Shown: piece after piece, positions 26,152 through 35,054 of the stretch
How positions within the stretch are numbered: position 1 is the first letter of the stretch
Layout: every line of letters begins with the position of its first letter
Source of the DNA: Oerskovia flava
GTDB taxonomy: Bacteria; Actinomycetota; Actinomycetes; Actinomycetales; Cellulomonadaceae
Reading direction: 5' to 3'
NCBI RefSeq assembly: GCF_026163685.1
Contig: NZ_JAOXSR010000005.1
Location: 124,001-188,000 of the forward strand
Length of the DNA stretch: 64,000 bases
Made by a program: the position numbers and the translations under genes
The notes under the pieces: generated by a model
The model's database searches: none
What the model was told of the DNA's origin: nothing
What the model saw: the letters and a program-made list of their open reading frames with translations, nothing else

Positions 26152-27036
26152 TCAGATCTGTCCGCTGACTGCCCGCACGGCGAAGCCGTCCAATGCGTCG
26201 GCGACCAACTCGGGCTCCTCCTCGGCAACATAGTGGCCGGCACCGTCGAGGCTTACCGTCGTGAGGTCGGAGGCGATCGGTTCCAGCCCGTGCGGAAGCT
26301 CATGTGATCCCGAGGCCGCGCCGACAACGGCAAGGACGGGAATCGGGATCCGGGCTGTGGAGAGCTCGCGGTTGCGGGCAGCGTTCTCCGGCACCGCCCG
26401 GTAGTACTCCAGCATGCCGCGTAGCGACGTGGGGCGGGAGTAGCTTCGGACGTACTCATCGATGTCCGCATCGGAGAAGGTGGCTCGCCAGTTCAGCGCG
26501 CTGCGCTGGAGGAACCACAGCACGATCTCGCGTTCGTGCCCGGTGAAGAGCAGCTCGGGCAGCTCAGGGACGCGCTGGAAGATGAAGTGCCAGCCTCCAT
26601 AGCCGCCGGTATCGTCCAGGCTCAAGTTCACGCCTGCGATGTTGCCGTCGAGCAACGCGACCCCGGCGAGGCGGTCGCCAAGACGGTAGGCAGCAGAGAA
26701 GCCGACCCAGGCTCCGACATCGTGGCCGGCAAAGACCGTCCGCTCGACCCTGAGATCATCGAGCAGGTCACCGACGATCCCCGCCGTCGCCCAGCTGTCA
26801 TAGCCGGCCGAGGAGGGGCCGGAGTCGCCCTGCCCCGGCAGATCGATGGCGATCACCCTGTGCCGCTCGGCAAGAAGGGGCATCACCCGCCGCCACGCAT
26901 ACCAGCTCTGCGGAAAGCCTGCCGCGAGCACGATCGTCGGTCTGCCATCCTGCGGTCCGGCCTCTACCAGATGCCAGCGCTGTGCCCCGACACGGATCTC
27001 TCGATGGCGGAACGAGCTGTCTCGACGAGTCACCAT
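26152..27036 (-). CDS. Alpha/beta hydrolase (epoxide hydrolase/haloalkane dehalogenase-like)
   Basis: A 294-residue alpha/beta-hydrolase. The nucleophile elbow is GHDVGAW with Asp106 as nucleophile, as in epoxide hydrolases and dehalogenases. The oxyanion region reads AGFPQSW, where many relatives have HGFP. The catalytic His lies in DGAGHYVAEEEPE near the C-terminus, and DLPGQGDS follows strand 4. The cap region (about 135-215) is rich in Tyr and Trp, which fits epoxide-ring binding. The start codon is an ATG without a clear ribosome binding site, and a perfect 13-base palindrome begins three bases upstream. It is the first gene of the cupin-AraC-VOC-hydrolase block. Confidence 0.9.
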   Translation of the reverse strand: MVTRRDSSFRHREIRVGAQRWHLVEAGPQDGRPTIVLAAGFPQSWYAWRRVMPLLAERHRVIAIDLPGQGDSGPSSAGYDSWATAGIVGDLLDDLRVERTVFAGHDVGAWVGFSAAYRLGDRLAGVALLDGNIAGVNLSLDDTGGYGGWHFIFQRVPELPELLFTGHEREIVLWFLQRSALNWRATFSDADIDEYVRSYSRPTSLRGMLEYYRAVPENAARNRELSTARIPIPVLAVVGAASGSHELPHGLEPIASDLTTVSLDGAGHYVAEEEPELVADALDGFAVRAVSGQI

Positions 27037-27039
27037 GCT

Positions 27040-27052
27040 CGTCGTAACGACG
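27040..27052. promoter_or_regulatory. Palindrome at the hydrolase start (candidate operator)
   Basis: CGTCGT-A-ACGACG is a perfect inverted repeat with 6-bp arms, three bases upstream of the alpha/beta hydrolase ATG. On the minus strand it contains TTACGA, a possible -10. A protein bound here would block transcription or initiation. The regulator is unknown. Confidence 0.35.
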
Positions 27053-27264
27053 GTCGTGTTCGGCGTGTTCCGGTCGAGAGCTCGCGACGCTCAGCAAGGA
27101 CGGCACGGACCGAGTGCTGCCGGCCGGCGATCTCCCCCAGGCACCACAGGCCGCACCGTGACCCGGGCAGCCGGGTCTCGATCGCGAGGCTCGACCACGC
27201 CACCGGTCACATCCTGGCGACAACACCGTCGACCCCACCCGCACCTACTGACGCAACAACGAAC

Positions 27265-27291
27265 GAGAGCCCGGCCGATGGCCGGGCTCTC
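27265..27291 (-). terminator. Terminator of tRNA-Ala
   Basis: GAGAGCCCGGCC (27265-27276) and GGCCGGGCTCTC (27280-27291) form a perfect 12-bp stem with a 3-base loop. On the minus strand it is followed by GTTCGTTGTTG, a T-rich tail, and it lies 56 bases downstream of the tRNA 3' end. Confidence 0.8.
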
Positions 27292-27347
27292 AGAGAGAAA
27301 CGATGACGTGAGACATCTCTCAACGATGTCCTGCGTCATCACATGGG

Positions 27348-27420
27348 TGGAGCTGAGGGGACTCGAACCCCTGACCCCCTGCATGCCATGCAGGTGCGCT
27401 ACCAGCTGCGCCACAGCCCC
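27348..27420 (-). tRNA. tRNA-Ala, anticodon GGC
   Basis: A complete 73-base cloverleaf. The acceptor stem GGGGCTG pairs with CAGCTCC with one G-U pair. The anticodon arm is CCTGC-ATGGCAT-GCAGG, giving anticodon GGC for GCC codons (and GCU by wobble). The T arm carries GGTTCGAGTCCC and the discriminator is A. The 3' CCA is not encoded (CCC follows). It reads GCC, probably the most used Ala codon in this GC-rich genome. Confidence 0.96.
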
Positions 27421-27447
27421 GCGAACCATTGCTGGTCCACGCTCCCC

Positions 27448-27463
27448 GGGCGGTTTCCCGCCC
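27448..27463 (-). terminator. Weak hairpin between phosphatase gene and tRNA-Ala
   Basis: GGGCGG (27448-27453) and CCGCCC (27458-27463) form a 6-bp stem with a 4-base loop, 17 bases past the stop of the histidine phosphatase gene. There is no U tract, so it may only partly end the rsfS operon transcript. Confidence 0.4.
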
Positions 27464-27480
27464 TGCGGAGCGTCGCTAGT

Positions 27481-28161
27481 CTACGCAGAAACCGGCTCCA
27501 AGTTCCAATCCGGTCCGGCGTTCCACTCGTCGAGCGGGAACCCGGCGCCCACGTTGTGCGCGACCACCCGCCACGCCGGCTCCGCGGAGGGTCCCGAGCG
27601 GTGCAGGTGCGACCAGTGGACATTGTGCAGACCGGAGATCCCGCGCCAGCGCGCCGGGTCGAGACCCAGGAGCGCCGTGATGGCGAGCGTGATCGCGGCA
27701 CCGTGCGAGACGACGACGAGCGTGTCGTCCGTGCCCAGCTCCTGCGCGTGCTCGGTGACGGCCTCGACCATACGGGCCGCGACGTCGACCTTGAGCTCCG
27801 CCCCGGCCCGGGTCGGCTCCTCGCCGCGACGCCACGCGGCGTACTCCTCGGGCCAGCGCTCGGCAAGCTCGGCGCCTGTCAGGCCCTCCCACTCGCCGAA
27901 GCCGCGCTCGCGCAGCCGGGCGTCCGGGACGACGTCGACGCCCGTGGCACGGGCGTAGTACGCCGCCGTCGCGTGCGCACGGGAGAGGTCCGAGGCGACG
28001 ATGCGCGCCGGGCGGTGCGCGCTGCGCAGGGCGTTCGCCCCTTGCTCGGCCTGCCACTCCCCCACACCGTCCAGCGGGATGTCGACCTGGCCCTGCAGCC
28101 GCATCGCGGCGTTGTACGCCGTGCGCCCGTGCCGCAGCAGGACGATGGTGCCAGCGCTCAC
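27481..28161 (-). CDS. Histidine phosphatase family protein (phosphoglycerate mutase-like)
   Basis: A 226-residue branch-1 histidine phosphatase. The phosphoacceptor motif is LLRHGRTAYN, with His11 as nucleophile. Partner residues are in RLRERGFGEWEG and the second His in VVVSHGAAITLA. The GTG start overlaps the rsfS stop codon (GTGA), so it is translated with rsfS. Relatives at this position in actinobacteria include glucosyl-3-phosphoglycerate phosphatase-like and general phosphoester hydrolases; the substrate is undecided. The open frame continues upstream inside rsfS and is a shadow. Confidence 0.92.
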   Translation of the reverse strand: MSAGTIVLLRHGRTAYNAAMRLQGQVDIPLDGVGEWQAEQGANALRSAHRPARIVASDLSRAHATAAYYARATGVDVVPDARLRERGFGEWEGLTGAELAERWPEEYAAWRRGEEPTRAGAELKVDVAARMVEAVTEHAQELGTDDTLVVVSHGAAITLAITALLGLDPARWRGISGLHNVHWSHLHRSGPSAEPAWRVVAHNVGAGFPLDEWNAGPDWNLEPVSA

Positions 28162-28610
28162 GCGGTGGGGTCCTGCGAGAGGTGGATGGCACCGTCGTCG
28201 CCCGTGGCGGGCTGGCCGTCGGAGTCGTCCACCGCACCGGAGCCACCGCGCGCGTCCTCGGGCAGCTCGATGAGCGGGCAGTCCTTCCAGAGCCGCTCGA
28301 GGGCGTAGTAGACGCGGTCCTCGGCGTGCTGGACATGGACGACGATGTCGCCGAAGTCGAGCAGGACCCACCGCGCCTCCGCCTTGCCCTCTCGGCGAAT
28401 CGGCTTGGCACCGACCTTGTGGAGCTCCTCCTCGACGGCGTCCACGATCGCGGAGACCTGGCGTTCGTTGGTCCCCGAAGCGATGAGGAACACGTCGGTG
28501 AGGACGAGCTGCTCGCTGACGTCGAGCGCGATGATCTCCTCGGCCTTGCGGTCCGAGGCGGCGCGAGCCGCGATCACGGCCAGATCGACAGCCTGTTGCG
28601 TAGCGGTCAC
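28158..28610 (-). CDS. rsfS: Ribosome silencing factor RsfS
   Basis: A 150-residue protein of the RsfS/Iojap family that binds ribosomal protein L14 on the large subunit and blocks subunit joining when nutrients are short. The core is EIIALDVSEQLVLTDVFLI, ASGTNERQVSAIVDAVEEEL and the signature WVLLDFGDIVVHVQHAEDR. The C-terminal 40 residues are acidic and disordered, a common actinobacterial addition. The GTG start at 28610 has a GGAG ribosome binding site. It belongs to the nadD-membrane protein-rsfS-phosphatase series. Confidence 0.95.
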   Translation of the reverse strand: MTATQQAVDLAVIAARAASDRKAEEIIALDVSEQLVLTDVFLIASGTNERQVSAIVDAVEEELHKVGAKPIRREGKAEARWVLLDFGDIVVHVQHAEDRVYYALERLWKDCPLIELPEDARGGSGAVDDSDGQPATGDDGAIHLSQDPTA

Positions 28611-28635
28611 GACACTCCGTTCGTTCGTCCCTGCC

Positions 28636-29808
28636 TCAACGGCCGAGATCGGGTGGTCCGGCCGCGAGGCCGGAAGATGCGAGGACGGCCTGGACCGGTC
28701 CGAGCGCGTAGGTGGGGTCCTCCCGCAGGACGAGCTCCCAGATGAGAAGTCCGAGCACGAACGCGACCGCGACGAGGATCAGGTAGTGCAACCACGTGTA
28801 GGCGTGGTTCGGCGGTTCGTCGTCGTAGTCGTCCTCGTCGTCGTAGCCGTCGTCCTGGGCACCGCGAACGCTCGGGAAGAGGCTGTCCGCCGGGGGGCCC
28901 GCGGGCGCCGGGCCGGTGGGACGCTGCTCGCGCGCCGGCGCGGGCGCCGCGCCGGCGCCGGTCGTGATGGACGCCCATGGCAGGTCGGCCGGGGCGGGCG
29001 CGGGCTCAGGCGCCTGGCTCGGCGAGCGGGAGGGGCCGGTGGACCACGGTGAGGTGACCTCGGCCGGCGAAGGCGCCGTCGATGCCTGGGGTGCGGCCTG
29101 CCAGGCCGTCGTCTGCTGGGTGGACGTCTGCTGGGTGGACGTCCGCTGCGCGGACGTCGCGGCGAAGGCCGACGAGCGCTGCGCGCCCTGCGGCGCCTGG
29201 CCCGAGGGCGCGTCCGGCGGGCTCGTCGGAGGGAAGCCCGTGGGTGCGGAGGCCGTGCGAGAAAGCGGCACACCACCTGCCGCGCCGGGGGGCGGAGCCT
29301 GCGGCGGTGCCTGGCGGACGCGCGGCTGCTCGGGTGGGGCCGCAGCGGGTCGCTGACCGTACTGCGAGGACGCGGGCGAGGGGGCCGGACGTGCGCTCTG
29401 GCGCACCGGAGCGGCTGACCCGCCCGGTGCGGGCGGGCGGATGGCGACGCGCTCGGCCGTCTCCTGGATCGGGGTCAGGCGACCGGTCTCGTCGAGCCGG
29501 CGCATCCCGCCCGACGCGGCGGGCGGGCGGACGACGGAACCGGTGGAACCGCTCGGGTACCCGGGAGACGCGGACGGCGCGGACTCGCGCAGCGTGCGCC
29601 GCGAGGGCGGCGGGCCGCTCGGCGCGGGGCTGGGCTGCGCCGCGCCGTAGGCGCCACCACCCGTGGACGGGCCGGGACCGGCCGGGCCGGTCGGGACGCC
29701 GCCCTCCTGGGCCGCCCGCTGGGCAGCGGCCGCCGCCTCGCGCTCGCGGATCTCGCGCCGCGTCAACGGACGGACGGGATGCATGTTGCTCCCCTGCTGA
29801 TCACTCAT
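28636..29808 (-). CDS. Proline/alanine-rich protein with a C-terminal membrane helix
   Basis: A 390-residue protein. It opens with a basic helix ([20 protein letters not shown]), then about 280 residues of Pro/Ala/Ser/Gln low-complexity sequence, an acidic patch ([15 protein letters not shown]), and one membrane helix near residues 346-365 ([20 protein letters not shown]) with a short outer tail. The topology would be a cytoplasmic disordered domain anchored near the C-terminus. The ATG at 29808 overlaps the nadD stop, and a GCAGG sequence precedes it. A counterpart occurs between nadD and rsfS in related actinobacteria, as far as I recall. Function is unknown; LytR-type or cell-envelope links are not shown by the sequence. 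Confidence 0.75.
   Translation of the reverse strand: MSDQQGSNMHPVRPLTRREIREREAAAAAQRAAQEGGVPTGPAGPGPSTGGGAYGAAQPSPAPSGPPPSRRTLRESAPSASPGYPSGSTGSVVRPPAASGGMRRLDETGRLTPIQETAERVAIRPPAPGGSAAPVRQSARPAPSPASSQYGQRPAAAPPEQPRVRQAPPQAPPPGAAGGVPLSRTASAPTGFPPTSPPDAPSGQAPQGAQRSSAFAATSAQRTSTQQTSTQQTTAWQAAPQASTAPSPAEVTSPWSTGPSRSPSQAPEPAPAPADLPWASITTGAGAAPAPAREQRPTGPAPAGPPADSLFPSVRGAQDDGYDDEDDYDDEPPNHAYTWLHYLILVAVAFVLGLLIWELVLREDPTYALGPVQAVLASSGLAAGPPDLGR
29111..29155 (-). repeat. 15-bp tandem repeat encoding TSTQQ units
   Basis: GTCTGCTGGGTGGAC is repeated at 29111-29125 and 29126-29140, with a degenerate third copy at 29141-29155. In the coding strand it gives Thr-Ser-Thr-Gln-Gln units in the low-complexity region of the proline-rich membrane protein. 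Copy number could vary by slippage. Confidence 0.8.
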
Positions 29809-30406
29809 CCTGCTGACCTCGATACAGACCGTGCTTGGCGATGTACTGGACGACGCCGTCCGGCACCAGGTACCAGACCGGCTGACCGGCTTCCGCACGG
29901 CGGCGGCAGTCGGTCGAGGAGATCGCGAGCGCCGGGACCTCGAGCGTGCTCACGGCACCTGGCGGTAGGACGTCGACGTTCAGCTGGTGCTCCGGACGGG
30001 AGACTGCCACGAAGTGTGCCATCTTCCACAGCTCGTCAGCATCCTTCCAGGTCAGGATCTGCTCGATCGCGTCCGCGCCGGTGATGAAGAAGAGCTCGGC
30101 CTCGGGTCGCAACCGGCGCAGGTCGCGCAACGTGTCGACCGTGTAGGTCAGGCCGGGCCGGTCGATGTCGACGCGGCTCACCGTGAAGCGGGGGTTGGAC
30201 GCCGTCGCGATCACCGTCATGAGGTACCGGTGCTCTGGCGGCGTGACGTGCGTGTGCTGCTTGAAGCTCGGTTTGCCCGTCGGGACGAACACGACCTCGT
30301 CGAGGTCGAACCGCGCAGCGGCCTCGCTCGCCGCCACCAGGTGCCCGTGGTGGATGGGGTCGAACGTCCCGCCCATCACCCCGAGGCGAGGCGTGCTCGA
30401 CGACAT
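29801..30406 (-). CDS. nadD: Nicotinate-nucleotide adenylyltransferase
   Basis: A 201-residue enzyme that joins ATP and nicotinate mononucleotide to give deamido-NAD, the committed late step of NAD synthesis. The nucleotidyltransferase motif is [16 protein letters not shown] (residues 11-26), with the second motif near ISSTDCRRR, the usual ISST signature. It overlaps the downstream proline-rich gene by 8 bp. The start codon is an ATG at 30406 with no strong ribosome binding site. It sits in the conserved proA-nadD-rsfS string. Confidence 0.95.
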   Translation of the reverse strand: MSSSTPRLGVMGGTFDPIHHGHLVAASEAAARFDLDEVVFVPTGKPSFKQHTHVTPPEHRYLMTVIATASNPRFTVSRVDIDRPGLTYTVDTLRDLRRLRPEAELFFITGADAIEQILTWKDADELWKMAHFVAVSRPEHQLNVDVLPPGAVSTLEVPALAISSTDCRRRAEAGQPVWYLVPDGVVQYIAKHGLYRGQQDE

Positions 30407-30429
30407 CGGTTGCGTGGTCCCGGCGGTCG

Positions 30430-30585
30430 TCAGTGCCGGGTGCCGACGCTGCGGAAGGCGTACGTCACGAGCAGCATGGCCACGAGCCCACCGAACCCGA
30501 GCAGCCCGAACGCGACGGGTGAGATCGGCAGGTGCGCAGCGGCCTCGGCACCTTCTTGAGCGGCCTGCACGACGGCTGCAACCAC
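30430..30585 (-). CDS. Small single-helix membrane protein
   Basis: A 51-residue protein. An acidic helix ([13 protein letters not shown]) leads into one membrane helix ([20 protein letters not shown]) and a short basic tail, FRSVGTRH. The GTG start at 30585 has a textbook AGGAGG ribosome binding site five bases upstream, and the stop is 23 bases before the nadD start, so it should be co-transcribed with nadD. It resembles short membrane proteins often found just before nadD in actinobacteria, from memory. It is unlikely to be noise because the ribosome binding site, size and helix agree. Confidence 0.75.
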   Translation of the reverse strand: MVAAVVQAAQEGAEAAAHLPISPVAFGLLGFGGLVAMLLVTYAFRSVGTRH

Positions 30586-30782
30586 GACGTCCTCCTAGAC
30601 GATCGGCTCTTCTCCTGACGACCGGCGGGGGCCGGTCGCCGACTAGTCTCTCACGAACCGTTGGAAGCCTGGTCCGGCAAGTCTCAGGTATTTCTGGTAT
30701 AGGCGATCAGTCGATCCGCGCCGCACGGTGATGTTCCGGGCGACGGTTCCGGGTGACGGTTCCCGTCGGCCGACGACCCGTG

Positions 30783-32126
30783 TCACGGACGGACGTGACC
30801 GTCCCCGTGCACGACCCACTTGGTCGTCGTCAGCTCACCGAGGCCCATCGGCCCACGGGCGTGGAGCTTCTGCGTCGAGATGCCGATCTCGGCGCCGAGG
30901 CCGAGCTGGCCGCCGTCGGTGAAACGGGTCGACGCGTTGACCATGATCGCCGCCGAGTCGAGCTCCGCGACGAACCGCTCCGAGGAGACCAGGTCGCGCG
31001 TGACGATCGCCTCCGTGTGCCCCGAGGTCCAGGTGCGGATGTGCTCGAGCGCCTCGTCGAGGTCGGGTACCACGCGCACCGCGATCTCCGCGGCCAGGTA
31101 CTCGGTGGCCCAGTCCTCGTCCGTGGCGGGCAGCACCTCGAGGTCGGCCGGTGCGAGGTCCGCGGTCCGGGCGTCGCCGTGCACGACGACGCCCGCGCGC
31201 GCGAGGGCCGCGAGCGCGTCCGGGAGGAAGCCGTCCGCGGCGTCGGCGTGCACGAGCAGCGTCTCCGCGGCGTTGCACACCCCCACGCGCTGCGTCTTGG
31301 CGTTGAGCAGGATCTCGAGCGCCATCGTCGGGTCGGCGGAGGCGTCGACGTAGACGTGGCAGTTGCCCACACCCGTCTCGATCACGGGCACCGTCGACTC
31401 CTGCAGGACGGTCCGGATGAGGTCGGCACCACCCCGCGGGACGAGCACGTCGACCAGGCCCCGGGCGTGCATCAGCGCGACCGCCCCCGGCCGGCCGTGA
31501 CGGTCGATCGACTGGACCAGGTCCGCAGGCAGCCCCTGGGCCTCGAGCGCGCGGGCGAGCACGGCCACGATGACCTCGTTGGAGCTCGCCGCGGCCGACC
31601 CGCCGCGCAGGATCACGGCGTTGCCGCTCTTGAGCGCGAGGCCTGCGGCGTCCACCGTCACGTTGGGCCGGGCCTCGTAGATCATTCCGACGACGCCCAT
31701 GGGCACGCGCAGCTGCCGCATCCGCAGCCCGTTCGGGAGGGTCGAGCCGCGCACGACCTCACCGACCGGGTCGGGCAGCGCGGCCAGCTCGCGCAGGGCG
31801 TCGGCGATGACGCCGATCCGCTCAGGCGTCAGGGTGAGGCGGTCGAGGAGCCCGGCGGAGGTGCCGGCCGCCCGGCCACGCTCGACGTCGACGGCGTTGG
31901 CCGCGACGATCTCCGCGCTCGCCGCGACGAGCGCGTCCGCGAGGGCGTGCAGGGCCGCGTCCTTCGTCGCGCGCGTCGCGGTGGCCAGCACGCGGGAGGC
32001 CACCTTCGCTCGGCGCGCGGTCTCCCGGACCTGCTCGGAGACGTCCGCGGACGTGGGCGCGGGCGCCGGCGACGTCCCCGTCGCGCTCGTCCCCGCAGCA
32101 GTCGTCCGGTCAGGTGTGAGAGTCAT
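30783..32126 (-). CDS. proA: Glutamate-5-semialdehyde dehydrogenase (gamma-glutamyl phosphate reductase)
   Basis: A 447-residue NADPH-dependent enzyme of the aldehyde dehydrogenase superfamily that reduces glutamyl 5-phosphate to the semialdehyde, step two of proline synthesis. The catalytic Cys is in [14 protein letters not shown]. Other family segments are [35 protein letters not shown] and the C-terminal [20 protein letters not shown]. Residues 1-32 are a disordered Thr/Pro/Ser lead. TAGGCT lies six bases before the ATG, so it seems to have its own leaderless promoter although proB is just upstream. The gap to proB is 53 bp. Confidence 0.97.
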   Translation of the reverse strand: MTLTPDRTTAAGTSATGTSPAPAPTSADVSEQVRETARRAKVASRVLATATRATKDAALHALADALVAASAEIVAANAVDVERGRAAGTSAGLLDRLTLTPERIGVIADALRELAALPDPVGEVVRGSTLPNGLRMRQLRVPMGVVGMIYEARPNVTVDAAGLALKSGNAVILRGGSAAASSNEVIVAVLARALEAQGLPADLVQSIDRHGRPGAVALMHARGLVDVLVPRGGADLIRTVLQESTVPVIETGVGNCHVYVDASADPTMALEILLNAKTQRVGVCNAAETLLVHADAADGFLPDALAALARAGVVVHGDARTADLAPADLEVLPATDEDWATEYLAAEIAVRVVPDLDEALEHIRTWTSGHTEAIVTRDLVSSERFVAELDSAAIMVNASTRFTDGGQLGLGAEIGISTQKLHARGPMGLGELTTTKWVVHGDGHVRP

Positions 32127-32132
32127 CTCGCC

Positions 32133-32138
32133 AGCCTA
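32133..32138 (-). promoter_or_regulatory. -10 element for leaderless proA mRNA
   Basis: On the minus strand TAGGCT is followed by GGCGAG and the ATG at 32126. The hexamer is identical to that of rsmD, at the same distance. Confidence 0.5.
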
Positions 32139-32179
32139 ACCGCGCCGCCGCGGATCGTGAACGGGCGTCCGCCAGGCGT

Positions 32180-33316
32180 CTACCGGGTCCGACGCCGTAC
32201 GAGCACGAGGTCGTCGCGGTGCACGACCTCGCGGTCGTACCCCTCCCCGAGCTCGTCGCGCAGGTCGTGCGTCGAGCGCCCGAGGAGACCGGGCACCTCC
32301 GACGCGTCGAACGCCACGAGGCCGCGGGCCACGACCCGACCGTCGGTCCCCACGAGCTCGACCGGGTCCCCCGCCTCGAAGTCCCCCTCGACGGCGGTGA
32401 TCCCGGCCGGGAGGAGCGAGGCCCGGCCGCCCAGGACCGCGGCGACCGCGCCGTCGTCGAGCACCAGCCGGCCCCGGGTCCGGGCGGCGTGCGCCAGCCA
32501 CAGCCGACGACGCGAGGTGCGCTTGCCGGTCGCGGCGAACCAGGTGCCGACGGGCTCGCCGGCGAGCGCCCCCGCGGCGTGGCCCGCCTTCGTCAGCACG
32601 ACCGGGATGCCCGAGGCCGTCGCGATCGACACCGACTCGAGCTTGGTGAGCATGCCGCCCGTGCCGACGGCGCTCCCCCGCCCGGTCACCTCGATGCCCT
32701 CGATGTCGGCCGGGGACCGGACCTCGCGGATCTGCCGCGTGCCGGGACGGGACGGGGGCCCGTCGTAGAGACCGTCGACGTCGGTGAGCAGGACCATCGC
32801 GTCGGCCCGCACGAGGTGGGAGACCAGGGCGGCGAGCCGGTCGTTGTCGCCGAAGCGCAGCTCGTCGGTCGCGACCGCGTCGTTCTCGTTGACCAGGGGC
32901 ACCACCCCGAGGTCGAGCAGGCGCTCGAGCGAGCGCTGGGCGTTGCGGTAGTGCCCGCGCCGCACCGTGTCCTCGGCGGTGAGGAGCACCTGGCCGACGC
33001 GGATGCCGTACCGCGCGAACGCCTCGGTGTAGCGCGCGACGAGCATCCCCTGCCCGATCGACGCCGTCGCCTGCGCGGTCGCGAGGTCGCGGGGCCGTGC
33101 GCTGAGGCCCAGCGGGCCGATGCCCGCCGCGATGGCCCCGGACGTCACCAGCACCACCTGGCCACCCGCGGCGTGCCGTGCCGCGATGACGTCGGCCAGC
33201 GCGCGCAGGGCGTCCAGCGCGAGGTGGCCGTCGGGGCCGGTGAGGGACGAGGAGCCGATCTTGACGACCACACGATGGGCGGTCGGGAGCTGGGAGCGGT
33301 CGGCGAGCGGGTTCAC
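32180..33316 (-). CDS. proB: Glutamate 5-kinase
   Basis: A 378-residue enzyme that phosphorylates glutamate on its side chain, the first and feedback-controlled step of proline synthesis. The N-terminal amino acid kinase domain has VVKIGSSSLTG and the substrate region VPLVNENDAVATDELRFGDND. Kinase-end motifs are GTGGMLTKLESVSIATASGIP. A PUA domain (about 285-370) closes the protein. The GTG start has CATGAT six bases upstream. It lies between obg and proA with gaps of 93 and 53 bp, the usual actinobacterial order obg-proB-proA. Confidence 0.97.
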   Translation of the reverse strand: MNPLADRSQLPTAHRVVVKIGSSSLTGPDGHLALDALRALADVIAARHAAGGQVVLVTSGAIAAGIGPLGLSARPRDLATAQATASIGQGMLVARYTEAFARYGIRVGQVLLTAEDTVRRGHYRNAQRSLERLLDLGVVPLVNENDAVATDELRFGDNDRLAALVSHLVRADAMVLLTDVDGLYDGPPSRPGTRQIREVRSPADIEGIEVTGRGSAVGTGGMLTKLESVSIATASGIPVVLTKAGHAAGALAGEPVGTWFAATGKRTSRRRLWLAHAARTRGRLVLDDGAVAAVLGGRASLLPAGITAVEGDFEAGDPVELVGTDGRVVARGLVAFDASEVPGLLGRSTHDLRDELGEGYDREVVHRDDLVLVRRRTR

Positions 33317-33322
33317 CGCACC

Positions 33323-33328
33323 ATCATG
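33323..33328 (-). promoter_or_regulatory. -10 element for leaderless proB mRNA
   Basis: On the minus strand CATGAT is followed by GGTGCG and the GTG at 33316. It deviates from TANNNT only at the first base. Confidence 0.4.
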
Positions 33329-33409
33329 GCGGTCGACGCCGCGCGTGCGCTCCCGATTTCACCTGTCAGACCGGGACCACCTGCATGGCGGCCCCGGTCC
33401 GTCCGGTGA

Positions 33410-34933
33410 TCAGTCCTCGTTCGGGTCCGTCCACGTGCCGGCCTTGCGCTCGGTCCAGAGCTCGGCGCGCGCCTCGGCCTTGGCGTCCATGCGCTCGGTG
33501 TACTCCCGGCGCTTGTCCGAGCGCGTCGGACGCTGGCTCTCGTCGAGCCGCAGGTCCGTGCCGCGGGGGCCGCCCAGCAGCTCCGAGCCGGTCAGGAGCG
33601 TGGGCTCCCAGTCGAAGACGACCGCGTTCTTGTCGGTCCCGATGCGCACCTCGTCACCGGCCACCGCACCCGTCTTGAACAGGCGCTCCTCGACACCGAG
33701 GCGTGCGAGCCGGTCCGCGAGGTAGCCCACGGCCTCGTCGTTCGAGAAGTCCGTCTGGCGGACCCAGCGCTCGGGCTTGGAACCGCGGACCTGGAAGTAG
33801 TACCCGCCCTCGCCCGACTTCTTGCGCTCGACGGTGAACCCCGCGTCGTCGACGGCGCGCGGCCGCAGCACGACCCGCGTCGGCTCGGGAGCGGGCGCCT
33901 CGCGGCGCGACCTCTCCACCATCTCGGCCAGCGCGAACGTCAACGGACGCAGACCCTCGTGGCTCGCCGCGGAGATCTCGAAGACCTGCAGGCCGCGTGC
34001 CTCGAGCTCCGGACGCACCATCTCGGCGAGCTCCCGCGCCTCGGGGACGTCGACCTTGTTGAGCACCACGAGCCGGGGCCGCTCGGTCAGCGGCAGGCGA
34101 CCGCCCTCGATCGTCAGGTCACCGGAGTAGGCGGCGAGCTCGGCCTCGATGATGTCGAGGTCGCTGATCGGGTCGCGCCCGGGCTCGAGCGTCGCGCAGT
34201 CCAGCACGTGCACGATCACGGCCGTGCGCTCGATGTGGCGCAGGAACTCGAGGCCGAGACCCTTGCCCTCGCTCGCGCCGGGGATGAGCCCCGGGACGTC
34301 GGCCACCGTGAACCGGGCCGACCCGGCCTGCACGACACCGAGGTTCGGCACGAGCGTCGTGAACGGGTAGTCGGCGATCTTCGGCCGCGCCGCGGAGATC
34401 GAGGCGACGAGCGAGGACTTGCCCGCGCTCGGGTAGCCGACGAGCGCGACGTCCGCGATCGTCTTCAGCTCGAGGACGACCTCGGCCTCCTCGCCCGGCT
34501 CGCCGAGCAGCGCGAACCCGGGGGCCTTGCGACGCTTGGAGGACAGCGCGGCGTTGCCGAGCCCGCCGCGGCCACCGGCCGCGATGACGTACTCGGCCCC
34601 GGCGCCGACGAGGTCGGCCAGGATGGTGCCGTCGGGGTCCTTGACGACGGTGCCGTCGGGCACCGTGAGGACCAGGTCGCCGCCGGCGGCGCCGTCCCGG
34701 TCGTCACCCATGCCCTGGCTGCCCGACGCCGCGTGGCGGTGGGGCGAGTGGTGGTACTCGAGCAGCGTGGTCGTCTGGGGGTCGACGACGAGCTTGACGG
34801 TGCCCCCGTCACCCCCGTTGCCGCCGTCGGGGCCCGCGAGGGGCTTGAACTTCTCCCGGCGGATGGAGGCACAACCGTTGCCACCGTCCCCGCCGGAGGC
34901 GTGCAGGACGACTCGATCGACGAACGTGGCCAT
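33410..34933 (-). CDS. obg: GTPase Obg (ribosome assembly and stress)
   Basis: A 507-residue Obg GTPase that binds the 50S subunit during assembly and links growth to stress responses. The glycine-rich Obg fold covers about 1-160 ([20 protein letters not shown]). The G domain has G1 [11 protein letters not shown]3 DVPGLIPG and G4 NKVDVPE. A C-terminal OCT domain (about 345-430) precedes a 70-residue basic, charged extension ([20 protein letters not shown]) typical of actinobacterial Obg. The ATG at 34933 has a GAGAGGA ribosome binding site; the longer open frame is a shadow. It follows rpmA after a strong hairpin. Confidence 0.97.
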   Translation of the reverse strand: MATFVDRVVLHASGGDGGNGCASIRREKFKPLAGPDGGNGGDGGTVKLVVDPQTTTLLEYHHSPHRHAASGSQGMGDDRDGAAGGDLVLTVPDGTVVKDPDGTILADLVGAGAEYVIAAGGRGGLGNAALSSKRRKAPGFALLGEPGEEAEVVLELKTIADVALVGYPSAGKSSLVASISAARPKIADYPFTTLVPNLGVVQAGSARFTVADVPGLIPGASEGKGLGLEFLRHIERTAVIVHVLDCATLEPGRDPISDLDIIEAELAAYSGDLTIEGGRLPLTERPRLVVLNKVDVPEARELAEMVRPELEARGLQVFEISAASHEGLRPLTFALAEMVERSRREAPAPEPTRVVLRPRAVDDAGFTVERKKSGEGGYYFQVRGSKPERWVRQTDFSNDEAVGYLADRLARLGVEERLFKTGAVAGDEVRIGTDKNAVVFDWEPTLLTGSELLGGPRGTDLRLDESQRPTRSDKRREYTERMDAKAEARAELWTERKAGTWTDPNED

Positions 34934-34998
34934 GGTTGATCCTCTCGAAGGTGCTGCTCTCGGGGTTCGCCGCGGACGGGACCCCGAGCCGTAGACAG

Positions 34999-35033
34999 CG
35001 GGAGGGGCGCACCGCGTCGGTGCGCCCCTCCCG
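34999..35033 (-). terminator. Strong hairpin between rpmA and obg
   Basis: A perfect 16-bp stem, CGGGAGGGGCGCACCG (34999-35014) with CGGTGCGCCCCTCCCG (35018-35033), and a 3-base loop. It lies 21 bases past the rpmA stop and 65 bases before the obg start. No U tract follows on the minus strand, so it may stop part of the rplU-rpmA transcription and lower obg expression relative to the ribosomal proteins. Confidence 0.7.
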
Positions 35034-35054
35034 GTCAAGCTGTGCGTGTGAGGC

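Noticed and set aside
30620-30637. Hairpin GACCGGC-GGGG-GCCGGTC in the proA-nadD gap, considered as a terminator.
   Set aside because: It has a short 7-bp stem, no U tract, and lies upstream of the small membrane gene rather than directly after proA.
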